The notes: a model not told the origin generated them from the sequence alone. DNA of 64,000 bases from RYN-230 sp963704995 (GCA_963704995.1 CAVPIM010000017.1:496001-560000), one strand, 5' to 3'. Positions 8,244 through 17,093 are shown, counted from the first letter of the stretch. A program made the numbers and translations.

Positions 8244-8531
8244 ATGATCGCTCGCGTCAACTCCGTGCAAACGGCAACCGACAAGCTCGCCGGTCTCGTC
8301 AAGTTTTCCGAGGAGCGGTTCCCGGACGCCCGTAAAGCTCCCGGGTTCAAGGGCTTCTACCTGCTTGCTGACCATCAGAACGGCAAGCTCATGAGCATCT
8401 CCTTGTGGGACAGTGCCGACGACCTGCGGCAGTTCGAAGCCCGAGGCGCCCAGATGCGTCAGGAGGCGAGTTCGGAGCTGGGCATTGCCCCTGCTCCTGT
8501 CGACGTCTATGAGGTAGTGCTGCAGGCGTGA
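8244..8531 (+). CDS. Antibiotic biosynthesis monooxygenase-like (ABM) small protein
   Basis: A 95-residue dimeric alpha/beta-barrel (ferredoxin-like) protein: MIARVNSVQ, then FKGFYLLADHQNGKLMSISLWDSADDLRQFEA, ending VDVYEVV. This pattern is typical of ABM-domain or YgiN-like proteins, which include cofactor-free quinone-forming monooxygenases and heme-degrading enzymes, but many have no known activity. AAAGGAGCGTC sits at ideal distance before the ATG. Its stop is 9 nt before a TetR gene, so the two are one operon; the TetR likely senses a toxic or aromatic compound that the ABM protein handles. Confidence 0.8.
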   Translation: MIARVNSVQTATDKLAGLVKFSEERFPDARKAPGFKGFYLLADHQNGKLMSISLWDSADDLRQFEARGAQMRQEASSELGIAPAPVDVYEVVLQA

Positions 8532-8540
8532 CCTGCCCCA

Positions 8541-9167
8541 ATGAGCGCACCGTCTGATCCGCCCCCCGGTCTCCGGGAACGCAAGAAGATCAAGCTGCGC
8601 CGCGCCATCCAGACCGCGGCGCTGCGCCTGTTCGAGACCCAGGGCTACGAGCACACCACCGTCGAGCAGATCGCCGAGGCCGCCGAGACCTCCACCACCA
8701 CCTTCTACCGCTACTTCCCCACCAAGGAGGACGTCGTGCTCGACAACGACGCCTCCCCCCGCTTCGAAGCCACCGTCGCCACGCGACCCGCCGGCGAGCC
8801 CCTCACCGCGACCATCCGCGCCGCCATGGCCGCGGTCGCGGCTGCGGCCGAAGCCGACCGTGACCTAACCCTCGCCCGCATGCGGCTCGTCGCGGCCGTC
8901 CCGGCCCTCGAAGCTCGTTACGCCGGCGAGGAGCGCAGGACCATCGACCTCCTGACCCGCCTGCTGGCCGACCGCACCGGGCGCCCCGCCGATGATTACC
9001 AGCTCGAACTCATCGCCTTCGTGCTCGCCGCCGTCCTGTTCACCGCCTCCCGCCGGTGGGTTGCCGAACAAGGCGCTACCCCGCTCGCCATCCTGGTCAA
9101 CCAGGCCGTCACCACCGTCGAACCCCTCCTGGCCGCACTCGAACACCCCACCCGGACACCGTCATGA
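8541..9167 (+). CDS. TetR/AcrR family transcriptional regulator
   Basis: A 208-residue regulator with an N-terminal TetR HTH at about residues 15-62 (RRAIQTAALRLFETQGYEHTTVEQIAEAAETSTTTFYRYFPTKED in two overlapping segments), followed by an all-helical ligand domain ending LLAALEHPT. It starts 9 nt after the ABM gene with no strong ribosome site, so translation is probably coupled. It likely represses its own operon through the dyad at 8126-8141. The effector is unknown. Confidence 0.88.
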   Translation: MSAPSDPPPGLRERKKIKLRRAIQTAALRLFETQGYEHTTVEQIAEAAETSTTTFYRYFPTKEDVVLDNDASPRFEATVATRPAGEPLTATIRAAMAAVAAAAEADRDLTLARMRLVAAVPALEARYAGEERRTIDLLTRLLADRTGRPADDYQLELIAFVLAAVLFTASRRWVAEQGATPLAILVNQAVTTVEPLLAALEHPTRTPS

Positions 9168-9282
9168 CCTTCCGGGGAGTGGCCCGGATATTGCCACCGG
9201 GCCCGGCTGCGCGACTGCGTCCAGCACGCCGTGGCACCGCGGCTGAGGGCTCCCGGGACGCAGTCGCGTACGTTAGCGAGTC

Positions 9283-10608
9283 ATGACTGCTGACGCACGG
9301 ACCGGCCCGGTGTTCCGCCAGCCAGGCACGGTGCTCACCGACCACACGTTCACCGTGCCGCTCGACCATCACCGGCCGGACGGCGAGCAGATCGAGGTGT
9401 TCGCCCGCGAGGTCGCGGCCGCCGGGCGGCCCGGCGGCGGCCCCGATCTGCCCTGGCTGGTCTACCTGCAGGGCGGCCCCGGCTTCGGCAGCCCGCGCCC
9501 GTTCGGCCGGGAGTCCTGGCTGAACCGGGCGCTGGACGGCTACCGGGTGCTGCTCCTCGACCAGCGCGGCACCGGCCGGTCCACCCCGGCGTCCCGGCAC
9601 ACGCTGGCCCGGCTGGGCCGCCCCCGGGCCCAGGCGGACTACCTGAGCCTGATGCGGGCCGACTCGATCGTCGCGGACGCGGAGCTGATCCGGCGGCAGC
9701 TCATCGGGGACGAGCCGTGGAGCGTGCTGGGCCAGAGCTTCGGCGGCTTCTGCACGACGACCTACCTGTCCCTCGCCCCGGAGGGGATCCGCGAGGCGTT
9801 CCTCACCGGTGGCCTGCCCGGCCTCGGCGCCACCGCCGACGACGTGTACCGGGTCACCTATCCGATCGTGGCCGAGCGCAACCGGCGGCACTACGAGCGG
9901 TTCCCGATGGACGCGGACCGGGCCCGGGCCGTGGCCCGCCACCTGGCCAGCCACGAGGTGATCATGCCGGGCGGGGCGCGGCTCACCGTGCCGGCCTTCC
10001 AGAGCCTGGGCCGGATGCTGGGCGCCGCGAGCGGCAGCGACACCCTGCACTACCTGCTGGAAGACGCCTTCGCCGGCCCGCCGGGCCCGGGGGCCGTGCT
10101 CTCCGACGCGTTCCTGGCCCGCGCCGCGGCCGAGCTGTCCCTCGCCGAGGCGCCGCTCTACGCCCTGGTCCACGAGGCCTGCTACGCCCAGGGCGCCGCG
10201 ACCCGCTGGGCCGCGGACCGGATCATGGCCGAGTTCGGTGAATTCGACCCGGCCGCGGCCGTGGACGGCGACGTCACGCTGCTGTTCACCGGGGAGATGA
10301 TCTACCCCTGGATGTTCGAGACCGACCCGGTACTGCGCCCGCTGCGGGACGCGGCGGAGGAGCTCGCGGCGCGTGATTCGTGGCCGCGGCTCTATCACCC
10401 GGCCCGGCTCGCGGCCAATGACGTGCCGGCCGCGGCGGCGGTCTACTTCGACGACATGTACGTGCCCCGGGAGCTCTCGCTGCCCACCGCCGCCGCGATC
10501 CGCGGCCTGCGGCCCTGGGTGACGAACGAGTTCGAGCACGACGGGCTGCGGGTCAGCAACGGCGGGGTGCTGGACCGGCTCATCGCGCTGGCCCGGGGCA
10601 CCGCCTGA
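9283..10608 (+). CDS. Alpha/beta hydrolase, prolyl aminopeptidase-like (S33)
   Basis: A 441-residue cytoplasmic alpha/beta-hydrolase. The QGGPGFGSP oxyanion segment (about 63-71), the LLDQRGTGRS strand, the nucleophile elbow GQSFGG (S152) and a late His in NEFEHDGLR (H419) are the signature of proline iminopeptidase-type S33 enzymes from actinobacteria. These remove N-terminal proline or small hydrophobic residues from peptides. There is no signal peptide. It follows the TetR gene by 115 bp in the same direction but has its own spacing, so operon membership is uncertain. The neighbouring DHA2 exporter starts 113 bp downstream. Confidence 0.87.
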   Translation: MTADARTGPVFRQPGTVLTDHTFTVPLDHHRPDGEQIEVFAREVAAAGRPGGGPDLPWLVYLQGGPGFGSPRPFGRESWLNRALDGYRVLLLDQRGTGRSTPASRHTLARLGRPRAQADYLSLMRADSIVADAELIRRQLIGDEPWSVLGQSFGGFCTTTYLSLAPEGIREAFLTGGLPGLGATADDVYRVTYPIVAERNRRHYERFPMDADRARAVARHLASHEVIMPGGARLTVPAFQSLGRMLGAASGSDTLHYLLEDAFAGPPGPGAVLSDAFLARAAAELSLAEAPLYALVHEACYAQGAATRWAADRIMAEFGEFDPAAAVDGDVTLLFTGEMIYPWMFETDPVLRPLRDAAEELAARDSWPRLYHPARLAANDVPAAAAVYFDDMYVPRELSLPTAAAIRGLRPWVTNEFEHDGLRVSNGGVLDRLIALARGTA

Positions 10609-10680
10609 CGCCATCGGGGCCGAGCACGCCTGACCGCGGGCACCGGCCGGCACCGGCCAGGCCAACCCGTCAAGATACGT

Positions 10681-10698
10681 AGTTGTGATCAAGCAACT
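10681..10698. promoter_or_regulatory. Inverted repeat upstream of the first DHA2 exporter
   Basis: AGTTG and CAACT arms flank an 8-nt core containing TGATCA, ending 23 bp before the GTG start of the exporter gene. No ribosome site is obvious before this GTG, so a very short leader is possible and the repeat would then overlap the promoter. Possible operator; weak evidence. Confidence 0.3.
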
Positions 10699-10721
10699 GC
10701 TGCGCGGTAGCATGTATCAAC

Positions 10722-12641
10722 GTGTCGAGAATCGCTGATCGCAGCGGCGCCGCAGGCGCCCAGCCCGCACGAAACGGCCACGGCGGCGCACCCGGGAGCA
10801 GCGGCACCGGGAACGACGGCACCGGCGGCCGCTACAAGTGGATCGCGCTCTCGAACACCACGCTCAGCATGACGATGGCCACGATCGACGCCTCCATCGT
10901 GATCATCGCGATGCCCGCCATTTTCCGCGGCATCAAGCTCGACCCGCTCGCCCCGGGCAACGTCAGCTACCTGCTGTGGATGATCATCGGCTACCTGCTG
11001 GTCACCGCGGTGGCCGTGGTCACCCTGGGCCGCCTCGGCGACATGTACGGCCGGGTGCGCATCTACAACCTGGGCTTCGTGGTCTTCACGCTGGCGTCCA
11101 TCGCGCTGTCGCTGGACCCGCTGACCGGCAGCGGCGGCGCGCTGTGGCTGATCGGCTGGCGGCTGGTCCAGGCCCTCGGCGGGGCCATGCTGATGTCCAA
11201 CGCGGCCGCCATCCTGACCGACGCGTTCCCGGCCGGCAAGCGCGGCATGGCGCTGGGCGTCAACCAGATCGCCGGGATCTCCGGGCAGTTCGTGGGCCTG
11301 CTGCTCGGCGGGCTGCTGGCCGCGGTGGACTGGCGGCTGGTGTTCTGGGTCAACGTCCCGATCGGGATCGCCGGCACCATCTGGTCCTACAAGAGCCTGC
11401 GCGAGATCGCCACCACCCGCCGGGCCCGGATCGACTGGTGGGGCAACATCACGTTCGGCCTGGGCGCCACCGCGCTGCTGGTCGCGATCACCTACGGGAT
11501 CCAGCCCTACGGCGGGCACCCCACCGGGTGGACCAACCCCTGGGTGCTCACCGGCCTGTTCGGCGGCGCGGCCCTGCTGGTGGTGTTCTGCCTGGTCGAG
11601 ACGCATATCGCTGAGCCCATGTTCCAGCTCGGCCTGTTCCGGATCCGGGCCTTCGCGGCCGGGAACCTGGCCAGCCTGCTCGGCTCCATCGCCCGCGGCG
11701 GGCTGCAGTTCATGCTGGTGCTCTGGCTGGCGGGGATCTGGCTGCCGCAGCACGGCTACAACTTCGTGGACACCCCGCTGTGGGCGGGCATCTACATGCT
11801 GCCGCTGACGGCCGGGTTCCTGATCGCCGGGCCGGTCTCCGGGACGCTGTCGGACAAGTACGGCCCGCGGCCGTTCGCGACCGCGGGACTGCTGGTGGCC
11901 ACCTGCGCGTTCATCGGCCTGATCGCGCTGCCGCTGGACTTCCCGTACTGGCTGTTCGCCACGATCATCTTCTTCAACGGGGTGGGCTCCGGCCTGTTCG
12001 CCTCGCCCAACACCTCCGCCATCATGAGCAGCGTGCCCGCCCGGCACCGGGGCAGCGCGTCCGGCATGCGGTCCACGTTCCAGAACGCCGGCATGTCCCT
12101 GTCCATCGGCATCTTCTTCTCGCTCATGATCGCCGGGCTGGCCAGCACCCTGCCGCCCGCGCTGATCCGCGGCCTGACCGCCCAGGGCGTGCCGCTGCCG
12201 GTCGCCACCCAGGTCAGCCACCTGCCCCCGGTGAGCACGGTGTTCGCCGCGCTGCTCGGCTACAACCCGGTGCAGCACCTGCTCAAGCCGTCCGGGGTGC
12301 TCAGCCGGCTGCCGGCCCGCAACGTGGCCGCGCTGACCGGGCGGCACTTCTTCCCCACCCTGATCGCCGGCCCGTTCCACCACGGCCTGGTCATCGTGTT
12401 CACCGCGGCGGCCCTCATGTCCTTCATCGGGGCCCTGGTGTCGCTGCTGCGCGGCCGCCAGTTCATCTACGACGACGCCTCGGCCAACGGCGGGCTGCCG
12501 CTGACCCGCCGCACCCCCTCCCCCGCCGCTGCCCAGGTCAAGACCACCATCAACGGCACTAACGGATCCGTTCCCGCGCAGCGCCGCACCCCGGATACCT
12601 CGGCCCCGGTGCCGGGCACCAGCGGGGGCTGCTCCGAGTGA
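10722..12641 (+). CDS. DHA2 (EmrB/QacA-type) MFS exporter, 14 TM
   Basis: A 639-residue drug:H+ antiporter of the 14-helix DHA2 class. After a Gly/Ala-rich cytoplasmic N-terminus come TM1 with IDASIVIIAMP, motif A in LGRLGDMYGRVR, and later the large loop near VPLPVATQVSHLPPVS; a Gly/Thr/Pro-rich tail ends the protein. The GTG start is supported because the conserved KWIALSNTTLSM block follows at residue 39. It is a clear paralogue of the exporter at 28618-30516, sharing KWIALSNTTL, PYGGHPTGW, RGGLQFML/RGGIQFML and WLPQHGY. No regulator is adjacent. Substrate unknown. Confidence 0.9.
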   Translation: MSRIADRSGAAGAQPARNGHGGAPGSSGTGNDGTGGRYKWIALSNTTLSMTMATIDASIVIIAMPAIFRGIKLDPLAPGNVSYLLWMIIGYLLVTAVAVVTLGRLGDMYGRVRIYNLGFVVFTLASIALSLDPLTGSGGALWLIGWRLVQALGGAMLMSNAAAILTDAFPAGKRGMALGVNQIAGISGQFVGLLLGGLLAAVDWRLVFWVNVPIGIAGTIWSYKSLREIATTRRARIDWWGNITFGLGATALLVAITYGIQPYGGHPTGWTNPWVLTGLFGGAALLVVFCLVETHIAEPMFQLGLFRIRAFAAGNLASLLGSIARGGLQFMLVLWLAGIWLPQHGYNFVDTPLWAGIYMLPLTAGFLIAGPVSGTLSDKYGPRPFATAGLLVATCAFIGLIALPLDFPYWLFATIIFFNGVGSGLFASPNTSAIMSSVPARHRGSASGMRSTFQNAGMSLSIGIFFSLMIAGLASTLPPALIRGLTAQGVPLPVATQVSHLPPVSTVFAALLGYNPVQHLLKPSGVLSRLPARNVAALTGRHFFPTLIAGPFHHGLVIVFTAAALMSFIGALVSLLRGRQFIYDDASANGGLPLTRRTPSPAAAQVKTTINGTNGSVPAQRRTPDTSAPVPGTSGGCSE

Positions 12642-12645
12642 GCCA

Positions 12646-12669
12646 GCGGCCGGGATAACCCCCGGCCGC
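12646..12669 (+). terminator. Hairpin after the DHA2 exporter gene
   Basis: A perfect 9-bp stem (GCGGCCGGG / CCCGGCCGC) with loop ATAACC begins 5 nt after the stop codon. Its position fits a terminator for the exporter transcript. The remaining 215 bp to gpgS contain an 8-T run near 12777 but no other clear signal. Confidence 0.5.
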
Positions 12670-12884
12670 GCGCACGGGACCCGCAGCTGACCACCGCGGG
12701 GTACCAGCCGCCGGATCAGCCGCGTTTACCGGCGCGCAACACGCTTTTACCTCGAATCAACATGATGCGGCTAGCCTTTTTTTTCGCTTGCGGCGGCCGG
12801 TGCTGGGGGCATGCACCCGGCCAGTAAAGCCACCACCGCGCCCTGGGCTGATGTAGCGGCGACCTGAGCGAAAGGGCACGATAC

Positions 12885-13883
12885 ATGACGACAAACGTCC
12901 GGGATTGGTTTGATCAGCGTTCATTTAGCCACGAGGACTTTACCGCCCTGGGCACACCCGGCCAGGCGCCCCGCGAGGTCAGCACCACGCTGATCTTCCC
13001 GGCCCGCAACTGCGCCGCGACGATCGGGCCCATCCTGGCCGAGGTGGCCCGGCTGAACGACCGGACCGGGCTGATTGACCAGGTCATGGTCGTCAACGCA
13101 GACTCACCGGACGGGACGGCGGACATCGCGCGGGCCTGGGGCGCCGAGGTCTACTCGGAGAACGAGCTGCTGCCCGGCTACGGCCCGGCCCAGGGCAAGG
13201 GCGACGCCATGTGGCGCAGCCTGTCCGTGGCCCGCGGCGATATCGTCATGTTCGCGGACGCGGACACCAGCAACTTCCGCGAGCAATTCATTTACGGCAC
13301 GCTGGGCCCGCTGCTGACGGTCCCCGACGTGCAGTTCACGAAGGCCGCTTACCGCCGGCCTTACACCGGCTCCAGCCAATCAGTGGCCGACGGTGGCGGC
13401 CGTGTTACCGAGCTCATGGCCAAGCCGCTGTTCAATTTCTTCTGCCCGGAACTCACCGGATTCGTGCAGCCGCTGGCGGGCGAGTTCGCTGCGTACCGTG
13501 ACCTGCTGCGCAGCATCCCGTTCCTCACCGGGTACGGGGTGGAGCTGGGCATCATGGTCGATGTGCTGGAGGACGCGGGTCTCGGCGCGATGGCCCAGGT
13601 CGATCTCGGGGCCCGGCAGAACCGGCACCAGCCGCTGTGGGACCTCAGCCTGATGAGCTCGGCCGTGCTGCGCGCGATGGCCAGCCGGGCGTCGCTGCCG
13701 CAGCGGGGCATCTGCGCCCCGGGCACCCCCGGGGTCCGCACGCTGCGCCGCCCGGAGGTGTACCTGCACGCGGTGGCCACCGCCACCGGGCTGCGGCTCG
13801 ATGAGCACACCAACGAGCTGCACGAACGGCCGCCGCTGGCCCAGATCATGCCGGCCGAGGAAAACCAGGACACGGTCGCCTGA
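12885..13883 (+). CDS. gpgS: Glucosyl-3-phosphoglycerate synthase (GT81)
   Basis: A 332-residue retaining GT-A glycosyltransferase that transfers glucose from an NDP-glucose (UDP- or GDP-) to 3-phosphoglycerate, the first step toward glucosylglycerate and, in mycobacteria, methylglucose lipopolysaccharides. GpgS marks are present: VRDWFDQRSFSHEDF at the N-terminus, FPARN (38-42), VNADSPDGTADIA, GPAQGKGDAMW and the metal-binding DAD at 125-127, then LAGEFAAYRDLL and the GYGVELG segment. It starts at an ATG after GAAAGGGCACGATAC. It stands alone; no gpgP phosphatase is adjacent. Confidence 0.94.
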   Translation: MTTNVRDWFDQRSFSHEDFTALGTPGQAPREVSTTLIFPARNCAATIGPILAEVARLNDRTGLIDQVMVVNADSPDGTADIARAWGAEVYSENELLPGYGPAQGKGDAMWRSLSVARGDIVMFADADTSNFREQFIYGTLGPLLTVPDVQFTKAAYRRPYTGSSQSVADGGGRVTELMAKPLFNFFCPELTGFVQPLAGEFAAYRDLLRSIPFLTGYGVELGIMVDVLEDAGLGAMAQVDLGARQNRHQPLWDLSLMSSAVLRAMASRASLPQRGICAPGTPGVRTLRRPEVYLHAVATATGLRLDEHTNELHERPPLAQIMPAEENQDTVA

Positions 13884-13916
13884 GGCCCGGGTGGGGCGGA
13901 TGCCCGCAGGGTGCGC

Positions 13917-13994
13917 GCCCCGCGGGTTAGCCGCCCGCGGGTTAGCCGCCCGCGAGGTTAGCCGCCCGCGGGATCAGCCTGCGGGTCAGTGGCC
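13917..13994. repeat. Short imperfect tandem repeat, about 16 bp x 4-5
   Basis: Copies of GCCCGCGGGTTAGCC and close variants (one with an extra A, one ending ATCAGCC) are arranged head to tail between gpgS and the convergent VOC gene. Each unit contains the palindrome CCCGCGGG. It covers the intergenic space and the 3' end of the VOC gene and may act in transcript termination. Confidence 0.6.
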
Positions 13995-14795
13995 CGCGGC
14001 CCCGGCGGCCAGCCGGATGATGGTGAAGGCCGCGCCTCCCGGGCCGGCGATTACCGCGAGGCGCCCGGGCGGAGCGTCCGCCGGGGGCACCGCCACCTGG
14101 CCGCCCAGGTCGGCGGCCAGGGCCGCGGCCGCGTCGCAGTCGGTTACGGCGAAATACACGACCCAGCGCGGCGGGACCCCTTCCGGCCAGTTCTCGTCCA
14201 TTCCCGCCATGCCGCCGACCGCCCGGCCGCCAAGCTGCCATTCGGTGTAGGTCATCGGCCCCATCTGGCTGGTCTGGGCCTCCCAGCCGAACACGCGCCC
14301 GTAGAACCGGGCCGCGGCCCCGGTGTCCCGGCAGGCCAGCTCGCTCCAGCAGAAGCAGCCGGGCGCGTTGACCAGCCCGCAGCCGGGGAACGCGCCGGGC
14401 TGCCAGGCAGCGAACAGCGCGTCCTGGTCGTCGGCGAACATGGCCATCCGGCCCTGGCCGGCCACGTCCAGCGGGGGGACGATCACGTGCCCGCCGGCGC
14501 CGGTCACCAGGGCCGAGGTGGCCTCGATGTCGGTCACGCTGACGTAGGTGTTCCAGGCGGCGGGCCGCCCGGCGTCCGGGCTGGGCATCAGCCCGGCCAC
14601 CACCCGGCCGTGGAAGTCCCCCGGCTTGGTCCCGGCCGGGGCGAAGAAGGTGTAGGAGGCATCCCCGCCGCCCGGGGCGGCGTACGATTCCCAGCCGAGC
14701 AGGGCGCTGTAGAAGGCCACGGCTGCGGCGGGCTCGCTGGTGGACAGGTCCACCCAGCACGGCGTGCCGGGCGGGTACTCCCTCATCACGGGCAT
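13986..14795 (-). CDS. Two-domain VOC family protein
   Basis: A 269-residue protein made of two glyoxalase-like (VOC) modules: residues about 1-125 (PCWVDLSTSEPAAAVAFYSALLGWE ... AWNTYVSVTDIEATSALV) and about 135-260 (FCWSELACRDTGAAARFYGRVFGWE ... VVYFAVTDCDAAAALAADLGG). This tandem arrangement matches actinobacterial CFP30B/27-kDa hydroxylase-type proteins of unknown activity. The start is the ATG at 14795, preceded by GGGAGGAAGCC; the open frame continues upstream through a tandem-repeat region with no similarity. Role may be binding or detoxifying a small molecule. Confidence 0.87.
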   Translation of the reverse strand: MPVMREYPPGTPCWVDLSTSEPAAAVAFYSALLGWESYAAPGGGDASYTFFAPAGTKPGDFHGRVVAGLMPSPDAGRPAAWNTYVSVTDIEATSALVTGAGGHVIVPPLDVAGQGRMAMFADDQDALFAAWQPGAFPGCGLVNAPGCFCWSELACRDTGAAARFYGRVFGWEAQTSQMGPMTYTEWQLGGRAVGGMAGMDENWPEGVPPRWVVYFAVTDCDAAAALAADLGGQVAVPPADAPPGRLAVIAGPGGAAFTIIRLAAGAAGH

Positions 14796-14883
14796 CGCGG
14801 CTTCCTCCCCTGGCCTCCGGACCCTGCTGGCCCGGCGTCCCGCCCTCACCGGGCCCATCGCGGCTGACGCTCTCACCTGCACC

Positions 14884-14951
14884 GCCACCACGGGCCTGCC
14901 ACCACGGGCCCGCCACCACGGGCCCGCCACACGGGCCCGCCATCACGGCCC
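14884..14951. repeat. Tandem repeat, 14 bp x about 5
   Basis: Units of GCCACCACGGGCCC repeat head to tail with small variants (one with one base less, the last as GCCATCACGGCCCC). It lies upstream of the VOC gene start, in the divergent region shared with the FmdB-type gene, so copy-number change could affect promoter spacing. Confidence 0.6.
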
Positions 14952-15083
14952 CGCTGACCATACCTCCGCCGGGTCCCGCGCGCCGGTCGTTGGCGTCGCC
15001 GCGACCCGGGCCAGCGCGCCCGCCGGGCCCCGGTCCGGGTCCGCGGCCTCGTCTGGCCCCGCCCGGGCGCGTACCCTTGCCCT

Positions 15084-15311
15084 GTGCCACGTTACGAGTA
15101 CCGGTGCCGGGCGTGCGGATCGACGTTCGAGCAGAGCCGGCCGATGAGCGAAGCGTCCGACCCGTGCCCGTGCCCGCAGGGGCACGACGACACGGTCAAG
15201 CTGCTGTCCACGGTCTCGGTCGGCGGCCGGGCCAGCGCGGCCGGGCCGCGCCCGGCGGGCGGCGGTGGCGGTGGCGGGGGCTGCTGCGGCGGCGCCTGCG
15301 GCTGCGGCTGA
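15084..15311 (+). CDS. FmdB-type zinc ribbon protein
   Basis: A 75-residue protein starting at GTG: MPRYEYRCRACGSTFE with Cys8 and Cys11, then a second pair CPC (28, 30), and a Gly-rich tail ending GGGGCCGGACGCG. The N-terminal half is the FmdB/CxxC_CxxC_SSSS putative regulatory domain found in most actinobacteria, thought to bind one zinc. The Gly/Cys tail is longer than usual and resembles a metal-binding tag. Function is unknown. It begins the plus-strand pair with the downstream isomerase-like gene, 16 nt away. Confidence 0.88.
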   Translation: MPRYEYRCRACGSTFEQSRPMSEASDPCPCPQGHDDTVKLLSTVSVGGRASAAGPRPAGGGGGGGGCCGGACGCG

Positions 15312-15327
15312 ACCCGGGCCGTCCCGC

Positions 15328-16137
15328 GTGCTCACCCCCGGGCGCTACTACACGGCGATCACCGCCAGCACCGCGGCCCTGGCCGTACTGGTCGACGGCG
15401 CCGATCTCAGCCTGCGCGTGCCCACCTGCCCGGACTGGACGCTGCGGCAGCTGGCCACCCACGTCGGCCGGGCCCAGCGCTGGGCGGCCCAGATCGTCAG
15501 CACCCGGTCGGCGCAAGCCGTCGCGTTCCGCGAGGTGCCTGACGGGCGGATCCCGGACAACCCGGCCGAGCAGGCCGGATGGCTGCGCGCGGGCGCGGAC
15601 CGGCTGGTCACCGTGCTCGGGGAGGCCGGGGACGCCCGGGTCTGGGCCTTCGGTGAGCAGCGGCCGGCCGGCTTCTGGGCGCGGCGGATGACGCACGAGA
15701 CCACGGTGCACGGCGTGGACGCCCAGCTCACCGTGCCGGGCGGGGCAGGCCAGCCCGGCGCCGGCGAAACCCGCCGCCCTGGCCGCCCCGCCATCGCCGC
15801 GGACGTCGCGGCCGACGGGATCGACGAATGGCTGACGAGCGTGGCCGCCCCGGACGGCGGCGAGCCTGACGTGCGGGCCGCAGGGCTGGCCGCCGGTGAG
15901 TCCCTGCACGTGCACGCGGCCGACGTGCCGGACGGCACGGGCGAGTGGCTGGTCAGCCACGACCCGGCCGGGATCACCGTGTGCCGGGCCCACCAGAAGG
16001 CCTCGGTGGCACTCCGGGGCGGTGCGTCAGACCTGCTGCTGGTCCTGCTCAGGCGGCTGCCGGCGGATGACCCTGCCGTCCAGGTGCACGGCGATCCGGC
16101 GGTACTGGCCCGCTGGCTGGCGGCGACCCGGTTCTAG
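15328..16137 (+). CDS. Maleylpyruvate isomerase family (mycothiol-dependent type) protein
   Basis: About 269 residues. The N-terminal DinB/MDMPI helical bundle is visible (YYTAITASTAALAVLVDGADLSL, VPTCPDWTLRQLATHVGRAQRW, with conserved Trp-Thr and His for metal), followed by the MTHETTVHGVDAQL segment and a C-terminal SCP2-like lobe ending RLPADDPAVQVHGDPAVL. Members use or resemble mycothiol-dependent isomerases and S-transferases; many are uncharacterised. The GTG at 15328 is preferred because upstream codons would encode only an alanine/proline run overlapping the FmdB gene. A second family member lies at 33581. Confidence 0.82.
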   Translation: MLTPGRYYTAITASTAALAVLVDGADLSLRVPTCPDWTLRQLATHVGRAQRWAAQIVSTRSAQAVAFREVPDGRIPDNPAEQAGWLRAGADRLVTVLGEAGDARVWAFGEQRPAGFWARRMTHETTVHGVDAQLTVPGGAGQPGAGETRRPGRPAIAADVAADGIDEWLTSVAAPDGGEPDVRAAGLAAGESLHVHAADVPDGTGEWLVSHDPAGITVCRAHQKASVALRGGASDLLLVLLRRLPADDPAVQVHGDPAVLARWLAATRF

Positions 16138-16215
16138 GCGCGCCGCGGCCCGGGCCCGGCAGGCGGGTACCCGGGCCGGTTTTCGTTGCGGCTGGGCGAA
16201 GGGGGTGCGCGGCGG

Positions 16216-17010
16216 TCAGCCGTCGCGGGCCGGCTCGCCGTGCTGGGCGTTGGCCTTGCCCCGGCCCCAGTAGGCCTTGGCCGAGACCTGCTCGCCGGGG
16301 ACGCCGCGGGCGGCGAGCACCTCGCGCAGCGCCAGGACCACCCGAGCCTCGCCGAACAGGTAGAAGTGGCCGGTGCCGGCGGGCAGCTCGGCCGCCTGCA
16401 GGGCCGCGGCCAGGGCGGCCGGGTCGCCGGCAGGCCGGCCGTCGCGGGGCAGCCAGGTCAGGCTGACCCCGGCCGGGAGGTCGGGCTTCTGCTCGTCGGC
16501 GGCCTCGGGGATCTCCAGGAACGCCGACGCGCGGCCGCCGGCCGGCAGCGACCCGGTCATCGCGAGCACCGCGGCCAGCGCGGACTCGTCCGCGGCGAAC
16601 AGGTGCCAGTCCGCCTGGCCGTTCAGGAAGATCTTGCCCCGGGGGGCGATGCCCTCGATCGTGTCGCCGGGCTGCGCCGACCGGACCCAGCGCTCGCCGG
16701 GGCCGTCGCCGTGCCGGACTATGTCCAGGGTCAGGCGCTGGCGGCCGGAGTCCAGCTCCCGGATCGTGTACCGGCGCCGGACCGGGCGGTTGCCGTCCGC
16801 GGCCACCAGCAGCATGACGTCCTGGCCGGGCTGCCAGGCCAGGCCCGCGAGCTCGGGCGCGGTCAGCACCAGCCGCTGCATGTGCGGGGTGAGCTGGGTA
16901 TTGTCCGCGACCGCCAGCCGCATTCTGGTCGTGCCCGCCAGCGGTCCCCTGAGCTCGGCGAACGGGTCATCCAGCTGCGCCGCGGTGGCGGCGGGAACAG
17001 AGTCAGGCAT
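16216..17010 (-). CDS. Siderophore-interacting protein (ferric-siderophore reductase, ViuB-like)
   Basis: A 264-residue flavoprotein of the SIP family. The FAD-binding motif RRYTIR (R79-R84) and the phosphate-contact segment RHGDGPGERWVRSAQPGD are clear, with the NAD(P)H-side motif AADESALAAVLAM and the LFGEARVVLALREVL tail. Such proteins reduce Fe(III) released from imported siderophores in the cytoplasm. Here no siderophore importer or synthesis gene is close, so it acts as an orphan. It converges on the isomerase-like gene. Iron-dependent (DmdR/IdeR) control is expected, but no clear iron box was identified. Confidence 0.88.
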   Translation of the reverse strand: MPDSVPAATAAQLDDPFAELRGPLAGTTRMRLAVADNTQLTPHMQRLVLTAPELAGLAWQPGQDVMLLVAADGNRPVRRRYTIRELDSGRQRLTLDIVRHGDGPGERWVRSAQPGDTIEGIAPRGKIFLNGQADWHLFAADESALAAVLAMTGSLPAGGRASAFLEIPEAADEQKPDLPAGVSLTWLPRDGRPAGDPAALAAALQAAELPAGTGHFYLFGEARVVLALREVLAARGVPGEQVSAKAYWGRGKANAQHGEPARDG

Positions 17011-17093
17011 CCCACGATCTTATGCGGGCCGCAGCTGGTGCTCCGTTCGCGGCGCGAAGGCTTAGTCGACGGGCTGGAGCCAGGCCTGGCGGG

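Noticed and set aside
9109..10713. A 534-codon minus-strand frame opposite the S33 peptidase
   Set aside because: The peptidase motifs on the plus strand are complete; the reverse frame has no domain.
10689..12383. A long minus-strand open frame opposite the first DHA2 exporter (a similar one lies opposite the second at 28615-30561)
   Set aside because: Both are mirror images of the exporter codon pattern and resemble each other only because the exporters do.
12777..12784. An 8-T run taken as an intrinsic terminator upstream of gpgS
   Set aside because: No GC-rich stem directly precedes it; the hairpin at 12646 is a better terminator candidate.
13917..13994. CRISPR array
   Set aside because: Units are only about 16 bp, contiguous, without spacers, and no cas genes are in the window.
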